Of a DNA stretch of 64,000 nt, positions 1 to 12,100 are shown piece by piece. The translations under genes were made by a program, and so were the position numbers. Origin of the DNA: Sordariomycetes sp. S80-01Y (Eukaryota > Ascomycota > Sordariomycetes). Position 1 is the first letter of the stretch. Each line of letters opens with the position of its first letter. A model generated the notes under the pieces. That model saw only the letters and a list, made by a program, of their open reading frames with translations. It was not told the origin of the DNA and made no database searches. The DNA lies in the NCBI GenBank assembly GCA_037042185.1, contig JAXQJY010000026.1, positions 806,001 through 870,000 of the forward strand. Direction: 5' to 3'.

Positions 1-589
1 TGGGCAATGAGGTCGGAGCACAAAGCGTCGGTAATCTTTTCAAAGACGCCACCAACAGTGCTGAGGGAGAATCTTCGTCGGCAATGCCTCGATCGGCCAG
101 CGTGTCTGGCAAGTCGTCATTCTCTTGGCGACGACTGCGGTCAAAGAATTCCGCTGCTGCTCTTGGCACTCAAGGACGACCATCTGGGATCGATGTTAGC
201 AAAGACAATCAGCCTATCGCTACACTGCCGATGACAAGCATGCCCACAAGCAAACCTGCAAAACGAGATACGAGCAGCGCTCAGTTCTCTGGGCCCTATG
301 CGCAATACATGGGCTCCTTAGCCCGACTATTTGATGCAGCTCAGGTAATCGGTAAGCTTCATAGCAAGCCTGATCGTTGGCTTTCGACTAACTTGACACA
401 GATCAGATCGCCCGGCAAGTTGAAGACCCGGGATTAAAGCATGCAGACAAGACTCAAGTCGGGCTCGAGCTTTGTACACGACATGCTGCGGAGTTCTTTG
501 CCTTCTACATCTGCCGCTTCGTGCTTGCAGACGTTGGGATGCTGATGGACAAGTTTATAAAGCGAGGAAGCGAATGGGTCTTAACCTAG
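1..589 (+). CDS. C-terminal end of an unrecognised protein (5' partial)
   Basis: The frame is open from base 3 and enters from outside the window. Exons are 3..351 and 402..589; the 50-bp intron has donor gtaagc, a ctaac branch site and acceptor cacag. The joined reading is 537 nt, giving 178 residues before a TAG at 587-589. The first ~90 residues are rich in Ser, Lys and Arg and look disordered. The last ~80 are ordered and probably helical, starting near GPYAQYMGSLARLFDAAQ and ending in a segment with AAEFFAFYICRFVLADVG and KRGSEWVLT. I do not recognise the family and assign no function. The gene runs in the same direction as GUF1, about 0.5 kb upstream of it. The coding call rests on frame continuity across a good intron. 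Confidence 0.7.
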
Positions 590-1096
590 GAAGGAGCAAC
601 GATCTATGCTGCAATTGCTGTTGATGCCAGTACATACTTATGATAGATACCCATGAGAGCAACGACAGCGCGCACGGCCACATTGTACGATGACGATTAC
701 GGTCTGTGGCGACACATATATGCAAATGTGTATGCTTTGTAGCCTTCCGATTCCACGCCTCGTGTCGAGACTCTGAAGTTATTAATATGATGCCTTTGCT
801 ATTGCGTAGGTAGCAGTCTCAATATCAGATGCTTCGTCCTCAACATTTCTGAGGTGAAAGTGCCGAGGCAAGCTAGTCCAGTAGGTACTACCTAGTCGCG
901 GCGCTGCACTGTTGGGTGTGGGTCTTGAATTTATCAGATCACGAAGCGCGTCACGGAAAAGTTTCCTGACGCCAACCTCGAACTCGACAGCACGATTAAG
1001 CACCCTTCCGCGGCCCGCCTGCAAGTCAATGCGCATCTCAGATGTTACATTCGAACAGAATATCAATGCCCAGGCTCTCAGACCGCTAAAGTCTCG
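590..1096. other. Intergenic, GUF1 upstream region
   Basis: About 0.5 kb between the stop of the partial gene and the GUF1 start. Open frames here are short or are antisense shadows of GUF1. I see no RNA gene or repeat. It should hold the 3' UTR of the left gene and the GUF1 promoter. Confidence 0.6.
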
Positions 1097-3245
1097 ATGA
1101 GCGCGGGTTGCAGCGCCCGACGAGTGTGGACTACAAGTCTCACAGGATGCCTCGCCCAGGCACCCAGAACTGCCATACATGCAGTTGTCCCTCGAATATC
1201 TTCTCCAGTCCCAATAGTGGGCATCCGGACTTACTCTTCGAAACCGTCGCCGAAAGAACTCGAAGCCCGTATAAAAAACATACCGATCGAAAGATACCGC
1301 AACTTCTGTATCGTGGCACACATTGACCATGGCAAAAGCACGCTCAGCGATCGGTTACTCGAGCTGACAGGGACCATTTCTGCAAGTGATACGAATAAGC
1401 AGATACTCGACAAGCTCGATGTTGAGAGGGAACGAGGCATCACCGTGAAGGCACAGACCTGCACGATGCTGTACAAGTACAAGGGGGACGACTATCTTCT
1501 CCATCTTGTTGATACGCCCGGCCATGTTGATTTCAGAGCCGAAGTTACCAGATCCTATGCTAGCTGCGGCGGAGCACTTCTGCTGGTCGACGCCAGCCAG
1601 GGTATCCAGGCGCAGACCGTGTCCAACTTCCACTTGGCGTTTGCGCAGGACTTAGCTCTTGTGCCAGTCATCAACAAGATTGACATGAAATCAGCGGATG
1701 TGCCGAGGGTGAAGGAACAGATGGAGACGACTTTCGAGCTAGACCCGAAGAACTCGGTTCTTGTTAGCGCGAAGACTGGTAAGGGAGTTGCTGAGATTCT
1801 CCCGGCCGTTGTTGAGCGGATACCGCACCCTGTGGGAGACGAGAAGAAACCCCTTAAAATGTTGCTGGTGGACTCCTGGTACGACAATTTCAAGGGTGTT
1901 GTGCTACTGGTTAGGGTTTTCGATGGCATTGTGAAGGCGGGTGACGATGTAATCTCCATGGGTACGGGGATGAAGTACAAGGTCGGTCAGGTGGGCATCC
2001 AGTACCCCGACGCCACACCGCAAAGTGTTCTGAAGGCTGGCATGGTCGGATACGTCTACTTCAACCCCGGCATGAAGAAAATTCAGGACGCCAAGCTGGG
2101 AGATACTTTCACGACGGTCCAGCACCAGAATGGCGTCGAGCCATATCCGGGCTTTGAGGAGCCGAAGCCTATGGTCTTTGTGGCAGCGTTCCCTACAGAC
2201 CAAAGCGACTACACCAAAGTCGCCGACAGCATCAGTCAGCTCGTTCTCAACGACCGCAGCATTACCCTGTCGAAAGCCTTTTCGGAGGCTCTTGGATCAG
2301 GGTGGAGGTTGGGCTTCCTGGGCAGTCTACATTGCTCGGTCTTTCAAGATCGTCTCAAGGGCGAGCATGGTGGCGATGTCATCATCACGGAGCCGAGTGT
2401 TCCTACTAAGGTCGTCTGGGCAGACGGCAAAGAAGAGATTGTCTCCAATCCGGCACAGTTCCCCGAACAAGGTGACCAGCGCCTCCGGGCTTCACAGCTA
2501 TTCGAACCGTGAGTTTTCTGGATACACCTGCCCCCCGACCCAACTAACAGCTATTAGCTTCGTCCGGGCGACCATGACCATGCCTGAGGAGTATTTGGGC
2601 AAAGTGATCGAGCTCTGCGAAGCCAACCGCGGCGAGCAGAAGGGCTTGGACTTCTTCCACGCAACGCAGGTTATTTTAGTTTACGACCTGCCTGCGGCTC
2701 AGCTTGTCGATGACTTCTTCGGGAAGCTGAAGGGCGCAACGTATGTGCCGTCATCCGTTCTCGTGCACTACTCAATGCTGATGAATCTTGCAGAAAGGGT
2801 TATGCCACGCTCGACTACGAAGATTCCGGATGGCGTCAAAGCCAGCTTGTCAAGCTGTCGCTGCTCGTTAACAAGCACCCTGTCGATGCAATCTCGCGAG
2901 TGGTCCACAAGTCACAAGTTGACCGGCTGGGGCGGCAGTGGGTAACAAAGTTCAAAGAACATGTCACTCGACAGATGTTCGGTCAGCAAAGCCTATGATC
3001 CAAGTCGTGAACTCATCAACTAACGATGCACAGAGGTTGTCATACAGGCAGCAACAGGCAGAACAATTATAGCCAGAGAAACCATCAAGCCGTTCAGGAA
3101 GGACGTGCTTGCCAAGCTCCACGCGGCTGATGTCTCACGGCGTCGTAAGTTGCTTGAGAAGCAGAAGGAGGGTAGGAAAAGGCTACGATCCGTCGGTAAC
3201 GTCGTGATTGAGCAGGAGGCTTTCCAAAAGTTCCTGTCTAAATAG
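1097..3245 (+). CDS. GUF1: GUF1, mitochondrial translation factor (EF4/LepA GTPase)
   Basis: Exons 1097..2508, 2558..2740, 2794..2981 and 3034..3245 give 664 aa, the usual size for fungal GUF1. Residues 1-48 are basic, Ser-rich and nearly free of acidic residues, ending in IRTYSS, as in a mitochondrial presequence. The GTPase motifs are AHIDHGKS (74-81), DTPGH (139-143) and NKID (193-196). The LepA-type C-terminal half follows, with [14 protein letters not shown] and HCSVFQDRL, then [17 protein letters not shown] across intron 1 and a basic tail ([15 protein letters not shown]). The family binds mitochondrial ribosomes and is thought to promote back-translocation and accurate translation under stress. 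All three introns are GT-AG of about 50 bp. The start was chosen because it supplies the presequence. Confidence 0.95.
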
Positions 3246-3401
3246 AGGTGTAAGTTCATGTGTTTGGGTTCACACGCATTAGAGGCGTTTCGGGAGTCGC
3301 ATTGCAGAAGATGATTGAAAGACGACTGTACGATATATCAGGCAAAGCGTGTACATAGACATAGACACCATTTACCATTCTATGGGTAAATTCTCGGGAT
3401 C

Positions 3402-4195
3402 CTATTCCGGCAATTCGAAACCTAGCTCTACTGGCTCATTCCATGATAGACCTAGCCCTCCTTTGATCGTGCTCTCATCTTGCACTAGCCTCAGCTCGGC
3501 CCTAGAATCTTGTTCTCCCGCAAAGCGAAAGATGCGGTAATCAGCATTCATCCACCACCAACCAGCCACGCCCAGTCTCAGGAACCCTGAATGGGAAACA
3601 ACAAATATGAGGCTCTCCGATCTCTCCTCGAGGTCCCCGAGTGCTCGTTGTCCCCGAGCTAGAATGCTAGTTCGTGTGTAGTGGTACTTTGCTGCCTTGG
3701 ACGATGACTTGTCCGGCCAAACAGGGTCGACCGCGCTGAAATCCACCTGGGAGAAGTCTTTTTGAACGGTCATTAGGTCGCTGCCAGTGTCGCAAGGTTT
3801 AGCCGAGTTTTCTATAGTAAGGTCAGTGCAGATTCGGGCTAAACGAAGAGGTCCGAGGAGGTGAAGAGACCTTGCCAGTCAGCGTTGGCTACAACCTTGA
3901 CTCCCTTTTCCATTAACCATTTCAGCCCGATATCCGCTGTCTGCAACGTGCGCCTCATGGGGCTGACGATGATAAGCATCTTTGAAGGGTCCGGGAGGTC
4001 CTGAAAGCGCTCCTGCAAGCCATTATGCAGAGCCTGGCATTGTTTAATCCCAAGTTCAGTCAAGGGTGGGTCGGGGATGGAGTAGTCTTGTGGCATACAA
4101 GTTAGCTTTTTAGTTGCAACCAGGGAGACGAGCAACTTATGAGTCTGGTTGTGGTAGGCTTCCGCGTGACGGATCAAGACAATGGTAGGCGACAT
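3402..4195 (-). CDS. Histidine phosphatase (phosphoglycerate-mutase-like) family protein
   Basis: Minimal exon model 3871..4195 and 3402..3811, joined by a 59-bp GT-AG intron, gives 244 aa. The N-terminus has the phosphohistidine motif as RHAEAYHN; SPMRRTLQTA supplies the second phosphate-binding Arg, and VVSHSGFLR the second catalytic His. The fold is that of branch-1 histidine phosphatases such as fungal cytoplasmic PGM-like proteins; the substrate cannot be told. It lies convergent with GUF1, 156 bp away, and its 5' end faces the AT-rich island. Oddly, 54 nt at 4087..4140 look like an intron with a good branch site and acceptor but AT in place of GT at the donor. Removing it gives 226 aa and the family-like junction HNQTHYSIPDPPLTELG. 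Left in, it adds 18 in-frame codons without a stop. Confidence 0.88.
4087..4140 (-). other. Candidate AT-AG intron or retained intron with altered donor
   Basis: On the coding strand the segment begins ATAAGTTGC, which is the consensus GTAAGT with A at +1. It contains gctaac 17 nt before the 3' end and finishes in cacaag. Its length, 54 nt, is a multiple of three and it has no stop in frame. The flanking codons join to give H-Y-S-I-P-D-P-P, which fits the family. Confidence 0.5.
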
Positions 4196-5029
4196 CGCGG
4201 AGTATGATCGATTCCAGTTGTGAAGGTGAGGATGAGGCTACTAATTGGGGTTCAGTGAGTCACAGCCGTGAGCGTGAAGGGAACTCGTGTGACAAACGCG
4301 GCACATGTACGGAGTACGTATGATTTATGTGGGGAACTACAGAGGCGCTCGAGCATGTTGGCTTTTGTTTACAAAAGGGGCAAAACTCATCTCCGGCCCT
4401 TATACCTTGACTTCGTGAGTCTTTAAGCAATCCACGGGAGTTGGGCGCTCTAGGGAGAGGAATCTGAACGCTCTTTATTGCGTAGGCGATCTCGCTGACG
4501 GGACGATGATGCCTCGGAAGCGGTGATCGGGGCCGGATGGGGTTTCCCGGTATGCCCCCAACCGGAGCCCTGGCCATCGCCTTGCGTGATCAGAAAGTAG
4601 GCAAACACATTGGGTTGACAGAGAGAGGCTCACAGCATTCTAACACGCGGGACAATTCGTACCCCTTGGACACGTATTAGTTCCCGGGGCGTTTGTTGTC
4701 GGTAGATAGCATCCGAGGCTGCATATAGACTGGAACTACCATCTTCACTCTGTAGTTTCACGCAAGCATGGGCACACTTAGTTCCCTGGCACCAGGTGTA
4801 TCGGCCCAGAATATCTCCACGACAAGGCTCACGATACCAGCATTATCGAATGATTCAGGGACACTCCTCAGTGCGAAATCGCGGTCGATGCATGATCGCC
4901 GGCTTTTTAGAGAGACGAGAGTTCAAAGGAATGGATTCGAACGGATATAGAATGGCTCGTGAGATCTACCACCTTGAATGACGTTTTTGCCGACTTACCC
5001 CAGGATGATGTGCCCGGAATGCAATTAGA
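4196..5029. other. Intergenic, left margin of the AT-rich island
   Basis: Sequence of ordinary composition that grades into AT-rich DNA. It should hold the promoter of the histidine phosphatase gene. A 105-codon minus-strand frame at 4260-4577 and a 60-codon plus-strand frame at 4768-4950 have no recognisable motifs and I do not call them genes. Confidence 0.5.
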
Positions 5030-8000
5030 TTTATAGTAGCTTACTCGACCATCCATCCATGACATGTCAAACCAATGCTCTGTATGCCCGACTTTTGTTA
5101 GCCTGTTCATTGCCTACATCAGAAATATTTACTTCACAAAGTTAACCAGAAGCAGAAGGCTACATGCATTATATGCTATTCCCACTCCTTGCGAGCTGAG
5201 AATAAAATAAACTGATGGCGCAGTTTCCCTGTGCAATTGTTCTACGATATGATTTTAGTTAGACTGGACAAGAGTGGTTGTTCAGTGCTCATATTAGTGG
5301 CTTTTGTCGGGGCCTTTGATCTTGATAGGCCAATATACAGTTTAGTTCATTAGTTTACCTACTCGCGGGTTTTGTACAAGTGAAGGGTCACGTACATTGC
5401 CTGACTAGTTAGGCTTTTCAGGATCAAGTGCTATATTACCCCTGAGAGCCTGACATCTTAAAAAATTATCGCTAGGGCGTCGTATATCTACATATCCAGT
5501 GGTTAGTACAAGCCCGGCTTCGGAGGTCCTGGAAGTGGTCATATATCTCATGCGACTCTACTATAGAGAATTGAGGAAGCTATGAAGTACCTACATTGGT
5601 CTTGAGAGAACTTATTCTTGCGTAGCTTGCATATAGAGGAAGTGAATTATATACCACTCTACACGTCCATATCGAACGGATATATAGAAAGATATGAGCC
5701 ACTTTGGTACTATGCTCACAAAATAGTCATATAGAAGACTTGGAACATTTCCCCTCTTGCATAGCACTGTATTACAACTGAGCAGACTTTGTCAACGAAA
5801 TTGAGGATACCATCGCTCTATATAACGCGTGCTTTATAGTATGTTCCATATCATGGCAAGGCTTCTATTTTGAGATTATATGATTGCTCTTGCCTCTTCC
5901 CGTAGTAGTAAAGTTTTTCGATATCTACACGTAAATAGATATTTAGGGACATAATGTATTTTAGGGAAGACAAGGGGCGCCCACATTTACGAGCATTTAC
6001 GGCACCTATTATATATTTGGGGAGGGCATAGAGGAAAAGACTAGATACAAATTGGGGGTTTCATGTTAACCGAACAAATATATAAATATATCTAAGGAGA
6101 TACTTCAAAATAGTATAATTATGGCAGAAATAGTGAGTCTACTAAAGTAGGTTTTTGCTATTAGCATTGAAATTTGTAGATTTTATTAAAGATAACGAGC
6201 GATATAATTGACTTATAGACCCCAGGCCACCGGTCTCTTATTAAGATAATAGCTCCAAGGGGTTCCTACCTTCTTTTCGGGATATAAATATCTAAGAGAC
6301 CTATAAAGTAGCCCTAACTAAACAAGCTTCTTATGGAATATTAATTAATATAGAATTCAACCCGTTTTCAGTATTTAAAGATATCTTTCGGGGGCTATAA
6401 CTACGTTTATATGATTATTAAAGAAAAACTTCGATTAAATTAGATGATAGGAAACAAGAGACTACCTAATAGATATACTATATATAATGCGCGGTAATAG
6501 CCTACCCTAGCATACTTTCTTTAAATATTAACAGTCACGCTGGGGAAGTCGAATAGAAATTCAGACTCCGCGAAGTAGAAGTAATATAATAGCTTAAGTA
6601 TTATATAGTGTTTCAAATATACAATGAGGAAAACAAAAGAGTTATATATAACGGAGGTGGGTTTTTTTTCCGTTATAATAATTTACTATATCATATTACT
6701 AGGTATTTTATTCCAAGGGTATACGCATAACCAAGGTAATGTTGGAGGCAAATTGCCGAAAGTGTACTATAAAGTCATTAGACGATTACACGCATGCCTC
6801 GATATATAGAGCGAAGAGATATAAGCTATATATTATCGAAAACTCTAATATAGTGACTAGTCAGCTAACTCTCTAAGAAAATATCTAGTGCAAACCACAT
6901 ACTAGTTTTATTAGCCCGTTTTCAACGAATAAGTTATATATAGCTGCCCGGCCCTACATTTTTCTTAGCAAAGACAGGACTCATAAATTCATCGATTTCA
7001 ATATAATATATCTTTTCTTCTAATACCATATTTCTAGCGGAAAGAACTAAGCAGGAACATAGGCTCGCTATACCTAGAATTTAAAGAGCTATATAATTCC
7101 CTTGGCCACCATAAACGAGAATATTCATATAGATAATCACTACCAAAGGAAATACGTAATGCCCGCATCATCATTCCTTTTCACACCCTTAGAGTTATCT
7201 GAATCTCTTTTTGTCGCCCTTAGAAAGATAGTCCAAATCATCGGATAAGGTACTAGAGGCAGTATCAGTAGCACTCGCTACTATTTTTAGCCGATGTCAA
7301 AGTCTAGTGAGCTTAAGAATAGAGAGAAAGTTGTGACAAGGATTTAATGGCTCTTTTTTGACTGCTGGCATAGTGGCGTCATATAGGTTCCGGAAACAAT
7401 GGACTACCCCTATAATAAACTTACGAGCTCTATAGAATGATAAACTTTGCGTATATACTCGCATCTGCGATTCTTACACCACATATCGTCAGTATTTTAT
7501 GTTGAGAAATACATACCAGTTAGAAGCTCTTACCATATTTGCGTAAAACAAATCCATACACCTTCGAGCACGATAAAGCGTCATGGTCATCAATATTGAA
7601 GAATTACGAATCTAACTGAGACAAACAGTTTGTATGAATCAACTAAGCTAGGTTTGGAATAAGAGGTTCTTATGTATATCCCTCAGCCAAATACCACTAG
7701 AGGTCCCCTCATATCGACGTGGGCAAAAGGAGACTGTAATAGACCGGCGTAGGTATCTGAAGTATTTTCCCGCGCTTTGAGTGTTTTCCGAACAAGTCTT
7801 CCAAAGATTACCAGCTTTAAAAGCAGCATGTACTCTGGAAGACGACCGTATTTGTATAATCAATGCAAGTATGACCCAGTAGCCTAACAATGAATGGAAT
7901 ACGAATAAGAACAATCAAAAACTAAAACAAGCAGACACTTAGTACACAGATTTCCTCGCCCTAACGGTATTGTGGAAATAGGTAAGCCTACAATATCTGC

Positions 8001-8823
8001 CGATACACCTTCTAGGTCAGGCCCATCTCCTACTTTACTTTATACTCCATAATTGATCAATGCTCCTTGTCCTTTTCCCCCTTCCAGAACAATCACGTTA
8101 GTATCTACGACCCCAAGATAAGATATGAAAACAAAATACAGATCACACGGATAGTAATACAGGCATCTTTTTTCTTAAAAGATAAAAATCAAATAAATGA
8201 GGGCGTTCATGCTTTTCGTCAAGCGGGATTTTAGTCCACGGATATAACAGAGAGCCAAACCAGATTAGGAGAAATAGTATAACACCTTGATTGGGAGTGT
8301 GATACACTACTATGATACTTGGATTTGAAGAAGAAGAATGTTCTCCGTGATTCGAGCCTTCATATGTATGAGTCGGTTACCATTGAACTTTTCGGCCTGA
8401 CATTTGCAAAGGAGACACCTGAGGTCTCCTACACTCGGTTCATTTTTCAGAATCTCTATTTCCAAAAGCCCATTAACTCTCAGAATCACATTACATGGGG
8501 TGTATTTTCCGAGTCGTTTAGTGCGCATCGGGAAAGTTTAGCACCAGTAATGAATGAATGCACGAGAATGTAGCGCGACAGATCGACCAAGCTAAACTCG
8601 GGATGTCCATGTCCCTCTTATTTGTCGAAGCTCTCAAAGAATTGATTCGCGGCAATACCTTACTCATTTCTTTTGACACTAGACGTCCATATTATTACTA
8701 TATTACTATTTACCCAAAATTAGTCGAAATGACATATACAGGCTGACAGTTGGTTGTTCTGGTGTTTCCAGTGTGATGCCATTGTGGGATCTTACTTAAG
8801 TTGAGTATAGCTTCCCTCCCAGC

Positions 8824-8942
8824 ACATACGACCATACCTAGTGGAAAATACGGGATCCCGTCCGCTCTCCCATAGTCAAGCCGCTAAGGGGCTGATTAGT
8901 AGTTGGGTCGGTGACGACCAGCGAATACCGGCTGTTGTATGT
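8824..8942 (+). rRNA. 5S ribosomal RNA gene
   Basis: 119 nt starting ACATACGACCATA and ending CTGTTGTATGT, the usual ends of filamentous-fungal 5S rRNA. The internal control region is clear: AGTCAAGCC (A-box side), and AGTAGTTGGGT and GGTGACGACCAGCGAAT (C-box side). The five helices can be drawn. Helix I pairs 1-9 with 111-119. Helix II pairs 14-21 with 58-66 and keeps a bulged A. Helix III pairs 29-32 with 45-48. The hairpin pairs 84-86 with 93-95. A run of nine T follows at once, as for RNA polymerase III. It stands alone, as is usual for dispersed 5S genes in this group. It lies inside a RIP-like island yet shows no obvious decay. Confidence 0.93.
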
Positions 8943-8950
8943 TTTTTTTT
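8942..8950 (+). terminator. RNA polymerase III T-run terminator of the 5S gene
   Basis: Nine consecutive T directly at the 3' end of the 5S rRNA, with a second run of eight T at 8957-8964. Such runs on the non-template strand end Pol III transcription. Confidence 0.85.
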
Positions 8951-9075
8951 CTGATGTTTTTTTTCTTCTTGGAATAGTATTCTAAAATCTTTATAGACAT
9001 GATCTGAACCTACTGAGGTTGATTTTGCTGTCACTAATTTATCACAGCAAAGGCCAATAAAGGAAGTCTCCTTTA

Positions 9076-9109
9076 CCCATAAGTTTATAAGTTTATGTTT
9101 GCTTATGGG
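9076..9109. repeat. Small imperfect hairpin in the island
   Basis: cccataag at 9076-9083 is matched by its reverse complement cttatggg at 9102-9109, with an 18-nt AT-rich loop that itself repeats aagtttat. It may be chance in such AT-rich DNA. Confidence 0.3.
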
Positions 9110-12100
9110 ATTAATTCTTTGTTGTCATGCTTCGGGTGCAACTTCCGCCCCACGAGCCGTATCTGGACTGTACACCAATTAGAGCTACGCATACGAGAAT
9201 TCATAGTATAAGTAAAACCCGATAGTTGTGGAGGAGGCAGTTGTCTATGTCATGACTGACGTTAAAGGACGAAGGCATTGGTAACAAGCAGGATTAGATA
9301 CCCTAGTAGTTTTTGCACTAAATTATGAGTGTTCTATGTAAGATAAATATACTTTTAGTTCGGGTTTATCTACCTATTAGTAAATATTTGGCTAACAAGT
9401 AAAAGTGTAAGCACTCCACCTCAAGAGTAATGTGGCAACGCAGGAACTGAAATCACTAGACCGTTTCTGACACCATATGTTTACGTCCTTTGCTGTGGTA
9501 AATTAATCCTATATCCGCTCCGCTAAGCCTCTCGTATTATACTAGCTGCCCTCGACGATTATGTAACCACACAAGCGGAGCTGGTGTAGTCTCTGGGACA
9601 CCAAAGCTGCCATAGCCTAAATCAAAGTAATAAGCCAAGCTGTCGTCTTTGCCTAAACCTCTCCCACGCCTGTCTGAGATAATAAATGAATTCCAATATT
9701 AGACAAGGAAAAAAAGAGTCCTAGTCTAACATCAGTGTATGATATGTGTAATGTTTTATTAAACAGCTTAGTATGGTGATTATTAAACCATTCACAGTGT
9801 ACCTGCTGGGCTTTCTCTTTCTTGCATTCTGCTGAGCTTAATGAATAGGGGAGTTCAGCCGCTCTCATGAAGCCAATCTGTTGGTAACAAGTAAAGAAAT
9901 CAGAGCCCATTATGACTAAAAGGTGGTCATTTTAACTAACTTATCCCAAGACTACGTACCAAAGATTGAGCCTAGAAGAACGTTTCACGATGCTGACAGT
10001 CAGTGCAAGTACTGCTTACGTGAGCTATCAGGTAATCTACAGATCGGGAGTACTCAAGCTCGATGTGATTGACTTGAGCCTGTCCATGGCGTAATAGGGG
10101 GTGTTACTCACTACATACACTATGAAACCTATTTGGACTAGACCGGTCATTTCTTTCCGGGGTTTTTTTTTTCCACTTCTCGATGTTTCCAGTATTATGA
10201 ACTCAAGACAACAGCGGATCGTCATATGTGAACTGTCACAGGAAACAGGATGAAACCTAGGGTACATTCTGATGATGCCTGGAATCAGAACCTGGCCCGC
10301 CATGCTTGTCTCTATTCTTGCAAACACTCACTGTGGGTTTCAAAACTCGAACTACCACCACTACGCTGTTAGACATCGATGAATACATTTCACAATGCCG
10401 ATCCTATTATCTCGTTCTTTGAAGACTAAATTATCCATCTCCGCATAAGCTGGTTAGGTCCATAATAGTTTTAAAGTTCTAACGGCTAGAAAGCGAAGCT
10501 AAGTTGCAATGTTCTGTTGCATGTACTTTCCGTGGCTAAATATAAGCCTCTTGTTATTTAGTATGCTTTCTAGAGATCCACACTCGACTCATCTACCAGC
10601 GACCATTCATTCAATAACATATCACTTATTCGTGAATGCGAGCCTCTCGGTCAAGCAAAGGCTCATCTCTTAACGAGTAACGTGCACAGAGCAGTAGTAT
10701 CACGTTGAAAACTACGCCAATGACTGGCCACTGGCGACATTTATATTTATGAGCAGACAGACAAATATAGTAATCAGTAGAAAGTATTACAGTAATAGTT
10801 TGGCTACTCATATGTAATTACGTATATGGATCACCCGAATCTCATGTTCTTTGCATTTGATAGCTGTAGATCTTATTCATACGACTATGCGATGCGGGAT
10901 TAACATAGGTCTTAAGAGCTTGGGTGCTAATAAGTAAGGCTTCTTATAGCGCTTTTCCAAGAGATATAGCAGACTATTCAATCATTAAAAAAACTCCTAG
11001 ATAATTAAAGAGAGCTAATACTACATCATAACGCCATCATTTCGCAGCGGAGATAATTTTAATATTTATAAAATAAATCATACCTTTTTTCATTATTAAT
11101 ATATTGCCCGCTTATATAATTAATGATAATATTCCAAGCACAATCTTTAGATAATGGCAATGTTTACATCAATAGGTTCGCGGTGCCCGCTAAGCGCTCT
11201 TCACTTATGTACCTCAGATATATTAAATTTATTAATAGGCTTTACTCTGCCTGCCATATCCTGCTATCTATACCGTTGCTATACGAATAATGACTAGTAG
11301 TTCGGGGGATAATACAAGTGGCGTCTCACTATCTATCACCTTTAATATTTAGGTATTTAACGCCACTAAAAGAAGCCTCACTTAACCTAGGCTTAGTTAG
11401 TTCTATCGTAGGTAGTAAAGGGTCAATAAGAGAAATTCGGCTAGAACCAATACCTTTGCTCTCTAGTAAGGGGTTAATCTGCTTGGCAAAATATTCAATT
11501 GAGGGGGAGCCCGGTAATGCTAACCATCACCATAGCCATGTCACTGTGCCATAGGTTGGAGCGACTGGTACTAGTCTGTGGGATTTCCCTCTTTACCATC
11601 ACTAATATGATTGGTGTGTGCTTTCTAAAGAAATGATAAGATGCCGCCCTACTCCGCTTAATCCTATCGTTACCCTGGAAGATACGATAGTATATAGCTG
11701 AAATCTTGGTTTATATTATGATTATGCTGACCGCGAGGTAGTAAGTGAAGCCACAAACGTTGTTCTATGATATATCTATATGTCATACACTTAAACCTTT
11801 AGCCCGCCCCATAATTTTACTAATATCTAGGAATACTAGGTCGTAAGTATTTCCTAATTCCAATGTGCTATCGCTGGGATTTATCCTATGTGGTAGCGTT
11901 TTCGATATAATTGAAGGGTCTAAAGGGAGAAAAATGCATCCCATGGAAATATAAAAAGGGAAAAAATAATGATCAGATATCCGATAGAAAATCATATTAG
12001 TCCCTCGTTATAGACAATGAGTGTTTATTAAAAGAAGTATAGTAATGTTGGGAAAGTTTATTTTGTTATATGAAATAGATGCCCATATAGTCTAATGGGT

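Noticed and set aside
782-1330. 182-codon minus-strand frame overlapping the GUF1 start
   Set aside because: Antisense shadow of GUF1 and its leader; no motif of its own.
4260-4577. 105-codon minus-strand frame upstream of the histidine phosphatase
   Set aside because: Composition is Pro/Arg/Ser-biased, there is no motif, and it sits where that gene's promoter should be.
4933-4942. T-loop-like word (ggattcgaac) suggesting a minus-strand tRNA
   Set aside because: The flanking bases do not form a T stem, and no acceptor, D or anticodon arm can be drawn.
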